Made by a program: the position numbers and the translations under genes. A DNA stretch of 8,461 nucleotides from an uncultured Clostridia bacterium (GTDB lineage Bacteria; Bacillota; Clostridia; TANB77; CAG-508): contig CAKOWP010000046.1 of the NCBI GenBank assembly GCA_934122385.1, positions 1 to 8,461 of the forward strand, in the 5' to 3' direction. Under the pieces are notes generated by a model. That model saw nothing but the letters and a program-made list of their open reading frames with translations, was not told where the DNA came from and ran no database searches. Shown here one piece after another: positions 1 to 8,461 of this stretch. Each line of letters starts with the position of its first letter. Within the stretch, counting starts at the first letter, position 1.

Positions 1-28
1 AACATTATATATTATTTTTAATTTTTTT

Positions 29-1072
29 TCAACTTTTTTCTTCATTATTTTCAGTATTTTTTTCTTCCATTTTTTGGCATTTAATTGCATTTACCATTGT
101 TACTATAGCACTTACAATTATTAGCAAATAAAAATTGATTCCTCTATTTAATATCATCGCACTACTTATTGCATTTTGTGGGAATATTGTTTTAAATATT
201 TCCAAAAATCCACCTTCAGTAACTCCAACAGCTCCTGGTGATGGTATTCCAGATACCGTTCCATATAATACTGACTGTATGCTTATTATTCTTAATATAT
301 TGTGTTCATGTAATCCAAATGAACGATATACCCAATATGATACACTATAAAATGCTAAAAATTGGATGTATGTAGTCATTACTGTTTTTAGCATTACTAA
401 CTTGTGTTCTTTTATATAGTCACTACTTGTCTGATATTTGTTTAATTCATTTTCTATTTTTTCTTGTTTTTTATCCACATTTCTTATCTTTAATTTTTTC
501 ATTATTTTTACTACAAAGTTTATTAGTTTTTGTAATAGTTTTTTATGGAATATTGCTATTATAAGCAATGTTAATGCACTTGCATTTAACAATATCCCTA
601 TTACAAAAAACCATATTAGTGCAGTGTTCATAATACTGTGATTTACTGCTACACTTATTAGTGCAAGTGATATTGTTACTACTTGCATACTACTCAGATT
701 TATTAATAATGCTAGTGTTGAGTTTGCTACTGATATTTTATCTTTATACATATAATATATTTGCATTGGCTGACCACCGCTTGCTGCTGGTGTTATTCCG
801 CTAAAAAAGAATCCTATTAGTGCATATTTTATATTATTGAAAAATGATGATTTTTCGTTTAATGCTTTTAGTGTTCTTCCTATATTAATTGCTTCACCTA
901 GCACATATATGCACATACATGTTATTCCTATTAGGACATATTGTAATTTTACTGTTCCTAATATTTGAAATACACTATCTATGTTTTGATCCTTTAGTAT
1001 TATATAAAATGTTAATATTATAAGCAGTATAAATATTATCACATTTCTTATTAATTTGCTCTTATTCTTCAT
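29..1072 (-). CDS. Flippase-like integral membrane protein (LPG synthase TM / UPF0104 family)
   Basis: The 347-residue protein has about eight hydrophobic segments, beginning with a basic N-terminus and a helix at residues 9-27. Two conserved glycine/proline-rich signatures of the lysylphosphatidylglycerol-synthase transmembrane family (AglD/YbhN type) are visible: SGITPAASGGQP at 91-102 and PSPGAVGVTEGG at 277-288. A basic, coiled-coil-like cytoplasmic loop lies at about 190-225 and the tail is acidic and Asn-rich. The family has flippase or lipid-modifying roles in the membrane. No catalytic aminoacyl-transferase domain is attached, so this is not a full MprF, and the substrate cannot be told. 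It is the last visible gene of the probable yqeG operon, 81 nt after the M24 peptidase. The start at 1072 has only a weak purine-rich ribosome site (GAGAAAAA). The family call is firm; the function is not. Confidence 0.85.
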   Translation of the reverse strand: MKNKSKLIRNVIIFILLIILTFYIILKDQNIDSVFQILGTVKLQYVLIGITCMCIYVLGEAINIGRTLKALNEKSSFFNNIKYALIGFFFSGITPAASGGQPMQIYYMYKDKISVANSTLALLINLSSMQVVTISLALISVAVNHSIMNTALIWFFVIGILLNASALTLLIIAIFHKKLLQKLINFVVKIMKKLKIRNVDKKQEKIENELNKYQTSSDYIKEHKLVMLKTVMTTYIQFLAFYSVSYWVYRSFGLHEHNILRIISIQSVLYGTVSGIPSPGAVGVTEGGFLEIFKTIFPQNAISSAMILNRGINFYLLIIVSAIVTMVNAIKCQKMEEKNTENNEEKS

Positions 1073-1153
1073 TTTTTCTCATTCCATTCTTAAAGCACAT
1101 ATAAAGTAAAAAAGTTATTGAAAAATATATTTTTTAACCTTATATTTATTTTT

Positions 1154-2212
1154 CTAAATTATAATATATCCTTTATCTGATGCAGTTAGGCTTACACTTC
1201 CAAATTTCGTTATTTGAACTGTATCTTCTATTCTAACCCCAAATTTCCCTGGAATATAAATTCCCGGTTCATCTGTTACAACCATGTTTTCCCTTAATGT
1301 TGAGTCATATCTAATTCCTACATATGGGGGCTCATGTATTTCTAAACCAACCCCATGACCTAAGCTATGAATTAAATCATATCCATTTAACTTAAAATCA
1401 TTTTCTACCATTTTTGTAACTTGTCTTGTACTTGCACCCTCTTTATATTGGTCTAACGCAAATTCTTGGTTACTTAAAACTAGGTCATAAACTCGTTTCA
1501 TTTCTTCAGTTGGCTCACCTACAAAAAATGTTCTTGTCATATCTGAGCAATATCCGTTTACTTTGCATCCCATATCTATTGTAATTATATCATGCTCTTG
1601 TATTTTTCTATTTGATGGAACTGCGTGTGGTTTTGATGAATTTTCGCCTGATGCAACTATTGTGTCAAAAGATGTTCCGTCTGTTCTTTCCGAATAGTAA
1701 TCGTCAATTTCTTTTGCTATTTGTTTTTCTGTCATTCCTGGTTTTATATAGCTTAAAATGTATTTAAAGCAGTCATCTGTTATGTTACATGCTTTTATGA
1801 TATTACTAATTTCTTCGTCATCTTTTATCATTCTTTGTTTTTCTATTATATATTCTGTTTCTACAAAATTATGTATTTTATATTTTCTTATATATTCTTT
1901 GTATGTTGCATATGATATGTAATGCTCTTCAAATCCCACATTTTCGCAGAACATAAAGATATTTTCATAATCATCTTTTGACAAATCGTTTACATCATAT
2001 ACTATTATTTCGTCAAATAATGTTAAAATACTGTGTACATATTCTATATATCTTCCATCTGTTATGTACATATTTTCTTTCGGAGTTATTAATAATGTTC
2101 CTTCTGCGTCTATATTTGTTAAGTATTTTATATTTATTGGATTTGATATTATTATTCCTTGCATATCTAAGCTTGACATTTTGTTTCTTAGCCATTGAAG
2201 TTTTTGATTCAT
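1154..2212 (-). CDS. M24-family metallopeptidase, Xaa-Pro aminopeptidase/dipeptidase type
   Basis: The 352-residue protein has the usual two-domain layout: a creatinase-type N-terminal domain (about 1-125) and a pita-bread catalytic domain (about 130-352). All five dinuclear-metal ligands are present: Asp213 (TIDMG), Asp224 (SDMTRT), His286 (SLGHGVG), Glu315 (TDEPGIY) and Glu329 (RIEDTV). The substrate-side histidine is His196 (KPHAVPS). It should be a cytosolic enzyme removing N-terminal residues ahead of proline, or splitting Xaa-Pro dipeptides; sequence alone does not separate these. There is no signal peptide. The start at 2212 lies 10 nt after a GGGGGAA ribosome-site-like run, and only 27 nt separate it from the prepilin peptidase stop, which suggests co-transcription. 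In many Clostridia a gene of this type precedes the elongation factor P gene; that gene is not in this window. Confidence 0.93.
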   Translation of the reverse strand: MNQKLQWLRNKMSSLDMQGIIISNPINIKYLTNIDAEGTLLITPKENMYITDGRYIEYVHSILTLFDEIIVYDVNDLSKDDYENIFMFCENVGFEEHYISYATYKEYIRKYKIHNFVETEYIIEKQRMIKDDEEISNIIKACNITDDCFKYILSYIKPGMTEKQIAKEIDDYYSERTDGTSFDTIVASGENSSKPHAVPSNRKIQEHDIITIDMGCKVNGYCSDMTRTFFVGEPTEEMKRVYDLVLSNQEFALDQYKEGASTRQVTKMVENDFKLNGYDLIHSLGHGVGLEIHEPPYVGIRYDSTLRENMVVTDEPGIYIPGKFGVRIEDTVQITKFGSVSLTASDKGYIII

Positions 2213-2239
2213 TTGTAAACTTCCCCCAATCCCGAATTT

Positions 2240-2992
2240 TTATTTTGCATATAATCCTAATGTGAAAATCATTAATAATGCATTTTTTATTGTTTCAAAT
2301 GGTACAAAAATACTTATAAATGTTCCTAACACTATAAAAGGTCCAAATGGTATATATTCATCCATTTTTTTGATTTTTGTTGCTAGTAATATTACACTTA
2401 ATATTGCTCCTATTAAGAATGAAACTAGTGTTATTGCAATTATATTTGATAGTCCAAAATATAATCCTAATGCTCCCATTAGTTTTACATCACCAAATCC
2501 CATTGCTTCTTTTCCATATATTGCTCCACCTATTAATGTTATAAGTAAGAAAATTCCTCCACCTGCTAACATTCCAAGTGCCATGTTTATTGTTATAGCT
2601 ACATCTGATAGTCCATATAAAAATGCTATTACTAGGCCTATTTCGAACATTGTTAGGTTTAGTCTGTTAGGTATTATTTGTAATCTATAGTCTATTACAA
2701 ATGCTGATAATAACATTGGTGTTAATATCATATATTTTATTAAATCTAAGTTTGCTATAAATGTTGTTCGTATCCCATAAAAATATAAAAGTGCTACATA
2801 TATTGCTGATGTTACTAGCATTAATATATAATTTGGTTTAAATTCTGCAAAGTACTCTGTAAATATTTCTTTTGAAAATACTTTTTTATAGTCTGGTAGT
2901 CTTTTGTTCATCCAGTCTACAAGCATTCCTACAAAAAGTCCTATTATTGCAAATACTGCGTAATATGCTATATGTGTTTCATTAATATACAT
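2240..2992 (-). CDS. Prepilin peptidase (A24 family aspartic protease, type IV leader peptidase)
   Basis: The 250-residue polytopic membrane protein has about seven or eight hydrophobic segments. The two catalytic aspartates are visible: Asp101 in FVIDYRLQIIPNR and Asp168 in the GxGD motif GFGDVKLMGA. The late IPFGPFI motif at 214-220 is also typical. The N-terminus (GLFVGMLVDWMNKRLP) matches the start of PilD/ComC enzymes, but the zinc-binding CxxC pairs of the Gram-negative cytoplasmic loop are absent. The enzyme cleaves prepilin leaders after Gly at the membrane and may N-methylate the new end. Its likely substrates, four prepilins with a KG/ITLVA site, lie just upstream at 3780-7817. Its start overlaps the end of yqeG by 11 nt, with GGAG 10 nt upstream, so translation is probably coupled. 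No pilus ATPase or platform gene is in view. Confidence 0.92.
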   Translation of the reverse strand: MYINETHIAYYAVFAIIGLFVGMLVDWMNKRLPDYKKVFSKEIFTEYFAEFKPNYILMLVTSAIYVALLYFYGIRTTFIANLDLIKYMILTPMLLSAFVIDYRLQIIPNRLNLTMFEIGLVIAFLYGLSDVAITINMALGMLAGGGIFLLITLIGGAIYGKEAMGFGDVKLMGALGLYFGLSNIIAITLVSFLIGAILSVILLATKIKKMDEYIPFGPFIVLGTFISIFVPFETIKNALLMIFTLGLYAK

Positions 2993-3500
2993 CTTTGTTT
3001 TTCTCCTCTTTTGATTTATATTTGTTTTTAATCTTTTTTTCTATTGGTCTTTTCCATGCAGTGTACCAGTAGTCTTTTTTGTTGTCTATTGGGTCTACTA
3101 ATATTGTAAACATGTTACTTCTATTTCCACCTAATACATCTGTAAAGATTTGATCCCCTACTACTGCTATATTTTCTGGTTTTATATTTGTTTCTTTTTG
3201 TATGTTTTTAAATCCTTTTTTTAGTGGTTTCATCGCAAAATATTTATATGGTATTTGCAATTCTTTTGCTACTGTTTCTACTTTTTCTTTGTTGTTTGTA
3301 TTTGATAGTATGTATAGTTTTATTCCTTGGCCTTTCATTTCTTTTGTCCATTGTTTTACTTCTTCTGATAAGTTTTTGTAATAGTCTATTAGTGTGTTGT
3401 CTACGTCTAGTATTAGTAATTTTATTTTATTTTTTAATAATGTTTCTATTGTTATTTCTTCTACTTTTTTGTAGTAGAGGTTTGGATATATTTTTTTCAT
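2982..3500 (-). CDS. yqeG: YqeG-family HAD phosphatase (subfamily IIIA)
   Basis: From the chosen start the protein has 172 residues, the usual YqeG size. The HAD motifs are complete: DVDNT (Asp32 and Asp34) as motif I, the Ser66 of SNT as motif II, Lys91 in KPLKKGF, and GDQIFTD (Asp116, Asp121) as motif III. It should be a cytosolic Mg-dependent phosphatase; some relatives are annotated as phosphatidylglycerophosphatases, and the substrate here is unknown. A longer reading starting at 3590 is open but rejected: that ATG sits at about the predicted transcription start of a strong promoter, lacks a ribosome site, and would translate a hairpin-forming leader. The start at 3500 has AAAGG 10 nt upstream. 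The gene heads an operon with the prepilin peptidase (11-nt overlap), the M24 peptidase and the membrane protein. The C-terminal tail is very Lys-rich. Confidence 0.9.
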   Translation of the reverse strand: MKKIYPNLYYKKVEEITIETLLKNKIKLLILDVDNTLIDYYKNLSEEVKQWTKEMKGQGIKLYILSNTNNKEKVETVAKELQIPYKYFAMKPLKKGFKNIQKETNIKPENIAVVGDQIFTDVLGGNRSNMFTILVDPIDNKKDYWYTAWKRPIEKKIKNKYKSKEEKNKDVY

Positions 3501-3531
3501 TTTTATTTTTCCTTTCTCAAGGTACAAATCT

Positions 3532-3559
3532 GGTTGGGAAAGAATTAAATTTTCCAACC
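3532..3559 (-). promoter_or_regulatory. Leader hairpin in the 5' UTR of yqeG
   Basis: GGTTGG (3532-3537) and CCAACC (3554-3559) form a 6-bp stem that continues, after one mismatch, for three A/T pairs around an 8-nt AT loop. It lies inside the roughly 88-nt untranslated leader between the predicted transcription start and the yqeG ribosome site. There is no U-tract, so it is not a terminator. It could be a stability or regulatory element; no known riboswitch class is recognised. Confidence 0.4.
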
Positions 3560-3594
3560 TTTTGTGCTCTTTCTTTTGTTTTTTTGGCACCTAT

Positions 3595-3623
3595 ATAATA
3601 TCAATACGGCTTTTATTTGTCAA
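3595..3623 (-). promoter_or_regulatory. SigA-type promoter of the yqeG operon
   Basis: On the minus strand a perfect -35 TTGACA (3623-3618), a 17-nt spacer and a -10 TATTAT (3600-3595) are present. Transcription should start near 3588, downstream of the terminator that closes the prepilin array. This places the 3590 ATG at the very start of the transcript and supports the shorter YqeG start. Confidence 0.85.
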
Positions 3624-3648
3624 GGAATTTGCTAAAATTTAAGCAATC

Positions 3649-3721
3649 AAAAAAATCACTCTAAGTCTAGTTTTTCAATATGTTTTTATTGAAATTTTTA
3701 CTAGATTTTAGAGCGATTTTT
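3649..3721 (-). terminator. Long Rho-independent terminator after the prepilin array, possibly bidirectional
   Basis: AAAAATC-CTCTAA-TCTAGT on the left pairs with its complement on the right in a stem of about 30 bp with small bulges, ending in a TTCAATA/TATTGAA tip. In the minus direction the stem is followed by seven U residues (3655-3649). The right arm also ends in a short T run for the plus direction. It lies about 60 nt after gene A and just before the yqeG promoter, so it insulates the two units. Confidence 0.85.
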
Positions 3722-3779
3722 ATTTTGAATTAATTTTGTTTACTTTTTTACTATTACATTGCTGGTGATTTAATGTACA

Positions 3780-4415
<636 letters not shown>

Positions 4416-4491
4416 TTGTTATCTTTTTCATTTTTTCCTCCTTTGTTACCTTTGCCAATTAAAAATAAAAATATGTGCACATGATATTGTT

Positions 4492-4520
4492 AGTATATCA
4501 ATTTATATTGTATCTGTTAA
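4492..4520 (-). promoter_or_regulatory. Promoter of gene A
   Basis: The minus strand reads TTAACA (4520-4515), a 17-nt spacer, then TATACT (4497-4492). Both boxes match the consensus at 5 of 6 positions. Transcription would begin near 4485, giving a leader of about 55 nt to the ATG at 4431. The -35 starts only 18 nt after the stop of gene B, and no terminator separates them. The same promoter occurs before gene C. Confidence 0.72.
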
Positions 4521-4538
4521 TATTTTAAAGATGTTATA

Positions 4539-5234
<696 letters not shown>

Positions 5235-5249
5235 TTCATTCTCTCCTTT

Positions 5250-5381
5250 GTATTTTTAAATACACATTCAAATTCATAGTATTAAATGTGTGCTTTATCA
5301 TTTTATAGTTTCATTTTACTATAACTAATTTAACTTTATCTTTTTATGGTTTCATTTTGCTATAACTAATTTAGCTTTATT
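5250..5381 (-). promoter_or_regulatory. Upstream region of gene B with conserved inverted and direct repeats
   Basis: The stretch 5250-5330 is nearly identical to the sequence before gene D. It holds a GTATTT/AAATAC small hairpin just before the ribosome site (5250-5263), a 7-bp inverted repeat TTATAGT/ACTATAA (5303-5324), and a 41-nt-period direct repeat (5301-5340 and 5342-5381, three differences, all A/G). The -10-like TAAAAT of gene D's promoter is kept inside the palindrome, but the matching -35 is poor here. The promoter of B is thus uncertain, and B may depend partly on read-through from C. Confidence 0.5.
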
Positions 5382-5390
5382 TTAATTTTT

Positions 5391-5498
5391 CTATTTTGTC
5401 TTCTTTACTTCCGTCCATATCTTCCCTTTTGAATTCCGTTCTTCTTTTCCGGTTTCAAAAAAATTATGTTCACCAATTCTCCTATTAATCTCTGCCAT
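5391..5498 (-). CDS. Possible 35-residue small ORF between C and B
   Basis: An ORF of 35 codons starts at the ATG at 5498 (MAEINRRIGEHN...) and ends with TAG at 5391. The product is charged and the DNA is less AT-rich than its surroundings, including CCGG- and ACGG-type words, so it looks more coding-like than the neighbouring intergenic DNA. There is no clear ribosome site, and the start lies at the edge of a 13-bp inverted repeat. It is in the same frame as gene C, after two stop codons (TAA, TGA), and could be a remnant of an older gene end. I do not recognise it. Confidence 0.25.
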   Translation of the reverse strand: MAEINRRIGEHNFFETGKEERNSKGKIWTEVKKTK

Positions 5499-5531
5499 TA
5501 ATATTGAATTATTTTTTCAATTCAATATTAA
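5498..5531 (-). other. 13-bp perfect inverted repeat after gene C
   Basis: TTAATATTGAATT (5498-5510) and its exact complement (5519-5531) flank an 8-nt loop. The arm begins right next to the stop codon of gene C. No U-tract follows on the minus strand, so it is at best a weak terminator or an mRNA 3'-end stabiliser. It is all A/T except for two pairs. Confidence 0.5.
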
Positions 5532-7010
<1,479 letters not shown>

Positions 7011-7086
7011 TTGTTATCTTTTTCATTTTTTCCTCCTTTGTTACCTTTGCCAATTAAAAATAAAAATATGTGCACATGATATTGTT

Positions 7087-7115
7087 AGTATATCAATTTA
7101 TATTGTATCTGTTAA
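7087..7115 (-). promoter_or_regulatory. Promoter of gene C
   Basis: The minus strand reads TTAACA (7115-7110), a 17-nt spacer and TATACT (7092-7087), identical to the promoter of gene A. It begins 18 nt after the stop of gene D, with no terminator between, so C can be transcribed both from here and by read-through. Confidence 0.72.
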
Positions 7116-7133
7116 TATTTTAAAGATGTTATA

Positions 7134-7817
<684 letters not shown>

Positions 7818-7912
7818 TTGTTATATTTTTCATTCCATTCTCTCCTTTGTATTTCTAAATACACATTCAAATTTCATAGTATTAAATGTGTGCTTTATCA
7901 TTTTATAGTTTC

Positions 7913-7941
7913 ATTTTACTATAACTAAAACTATATTTCAA
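7913..7941 (-). promoter_or_regulatory. Promoter of gene D with overlapping palindrome
   Basis: The minus strand reads TTGAAA (7941-7936), a 17-nt spacer and TAAAAT (7918-7913), each one mismatch from consensus. A TTATAGT/ACTATAA inverted repeat (7903-7924) covers the -10 and could be an operator. The leader to 7833 is about 73 nt and contains an ACACATT/AATGTGT inverted repeat conserved with gene B. Confidence 0.6.
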
Positions 7942-7976
7942 CAATTTAAATTATAGTTTTGTGTTTTTAATAAAAA

Positions 7977-8009
7977 TGTCATATTCTTGTAATATTTTTG
8001 TAATATTCT
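7977..8009. repeat. Three 11-bp direct repeats upstream of gene D promoter
   Basis: The plus strand carries TGTCATATTCT, TGTAATATTTT and TGTAATATTCT at 7977, 7988 and 7999, with an exact 11-bp period. They begin 36 nt upstream of the predicted -35 of gene D. One-helical-turn spacing is typical of multimeric regulator sites, though the AT-rich context makes chance possible. No such triplet was seen before genes A to C. Confidence 0.45.
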
Positions 8010-8045
8010 AATTGCTTAAGTTATATTTTTGTGGTTTCTTATAAT

Positions 8046-8105
8046 AAAAAAAACCAGAATTAAGATTTTGTACGCAGTGCAAACTGCTACAAAATCTAAT
8101 TTCTG
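8046..8105 (-). terminator. Long hairpin with U8 tract, probable Rho-independent terminator
   Basis: GCAGT/ACTGC around a 4-nt loop (GCAA on the plus strand) is extended by AGATTTTGTA/TACAAAATCT with one bulged base (8073) and by CAGAA/TTCTG at the foot. On the minus strand the hairpin is followed by GG and eight U residues (8053-8046). It lies between the YhgE-like gene and the prepilin array. Its length and symmetry also fit a palindromic intergenic repeat that has been adopted as a terminator. Confidence 0.65.
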
Positions 8106-8123
8106 CCATATTTATCTTCTACA

Positions 8124-8150
8124 GAAAGTTATCATACTATGATAACTTTC
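8124..8150. other. Perfect 12-bp hairpin with 3-nt loop
   Basis: GAAAGTTATCAT (8124-8135) pairs exactly with 8139-8150 across the loop ACT. No T-tract follows in either direction. It stands between two terminator-like hairpins and may be an operator or an mRNA-end structure. Confidence 0.5.
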
Positions 8151-8159
8151 CTAGAATAT

Positions 8160-8202
8160 AAAAAAGTATATATTTTTCTTTGTGAATTATATATACTTTT
8201 TT
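8160..8202 (-). terminator. Terminator-like AT-rich hairpin after the YhgE-like gene
   Basis: A perfect 14-bp inverted repeat AAAAAAGTATATAT/ATATATACTTTTTT encloses a 15-nt loop, about 40 nt after the stop of the YhgE-like gene. On the minus strand the descending arm ends in six U residues. It is symmetric and could act in both directions, although the A/T-only stem is weak apart from one G-C pair. Confidence 0.6.
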
Positions 8203-8242
8203 ATTAATTATTAATTTTTTTATATCTAAAACAATTTTCTAA

Positions 8243-8461
8243 TTACACTATCAAATCAGTTTCTTCCAATTTTTCTGATAATTCTTGTTTAAATTTTATA
8301 ATAGGTCTTCTAAATACTAAACCTATCAATAATGGAATAATTGTATGTAATAGTAACGCACCTATGTACATTATATAATTATTACCATAGAATCCACCTA
8401 TTGTTTCTCTTAGTGCATTCATTGCTGGATAGAATGGCATTATTGGTTGTAATTTTTGGAA
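8243..8461 (-). CDS. C-terminal end of a YhgE/Pip-like membrane protein (partial)
   Basis: The reading frame is open to the window edge, so only the last 72 residues are visible; the internal Met at 8440 is not the start. The sequence PIMPFYPAMNALRETIGG resembles the conserved end of YhgE/Pip proteins (ABC-2-type permease fold), where a similar PFTYAINALRE motif precedes the last membrane span. A hydrophobic span (IMYIGALLLHTIIPLLIGLVF) and a short charged cytoplasmic tail follow. Family members are polytopic membrane proteins known from phage infection in Lactococcus and from export-related loci. The stop is TAA at 8243, with terminator-like hairpins downstream. The family call rests on a short motif and is moderately sure. 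Confidence 0.68.
   Translation of the reverse strand, partial: FQKLQPIMPFYPAMNALRETIGGFYGNNYIMYIGALLLHTIIPLLIGLVFRRPIIKFKQELSEKLEETDLIV

Noticed and set aside
1108..1141. Possible weak terminator between the M24 peptidase and the flippase-like gene
   Set aside because: AAGGTTA/TAACTT with an A/T-only loop and a T run exists, but the stem is short and interrupted and the downstream gene has no visible promoter of its own, so an operon is more likely.
2982..3590. YqeG start at 3590 (202 residues)
   Set aside because: The ATG coincides with the predicted transcription start of a near-consensus promoter, has no ribosome site, and the extra residues are not part of the family core.
8008..8109. 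33-codon ORF MAEIRFCSSL... on the minus strand
   Set aside because: It runs through the long terminator-like hairpin and its U-tract, with only a weak ribosome site, so the palindrome explains it better than coding.

Overview
The window looks like chromosomal DNA of a very AT-rich, low-GC Gram-positive bacterium, probably an uncultured gut-type Clostridia/Firmicutes member. The grounds are the base composition, strong AAAGGAGG-type ribosome binding sites, and the families present: YqeG phosphatase, YhgE/Pip, and an A24 prepilin peptidase without its zinc domain. All genes read on the minus strand, so the biological order runs from high to low coordinates.

Right edge (8461 to about 8046): the C-terminal end of a YhgE/Pip-like membrane protein, followed by three stacked hairpins, two of which look like Rho-independent terminators.

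Centre (about 8010 to 3649): an array of four prepilin-like genes, called here D (7134-7817), C (5532-7010), B (4539-5234) and A (3780-4415). Their 5' ends are almost identical: ribosome binding site, two ATG codons 16 nt apart in different frames, a perfect CA/TG dinucleotide microsatellite translated as Thr-His repeats, a Lys-rich prepilin leader, and a hydrophobic helix starting ITLVALVV. The mature parts differ. A, B and D share a C-terminal domain that resembles phage tail-tip domains; C carries an FGE/C-type-lectin-like domain. A strong promoter lies in front of each of A and C and a plausible one in front of D. A long terminator follows A. A 376-bp perfect direct repeat shows that the array grew by duplication of a two-gene unit (A-B and C-D).

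Left (3623 to 29): a promoter with a near-consensus TTGACA-17-TATTAT, then a probable four-gene operon: YqeG-type HAD phosphatase, prepilin peptidase, M24 Xaa-Pro peptidase, and a flippase-like membrane protein. The prepilin peptidase is the obvious candidate to cleave the four prepilins.

Main discovery: the microsatellite lies inside the coding region, between the only start codons and the prepilin cleavage site, so its repeat number sets the reading frame. Seventeen units (A, C, D) put the downstream ATG, which has no ribosome binding site, in frame. Fifteen units (B) put the upstream ATG, which has a ribosome binding site, in frame. Sixteen units would leave no start in frame. I infer a multi-locus, three-state phase-variation switch controlling which surface pilin or tip protein is made, with only B predicted to be efficiently translated in this sequence.
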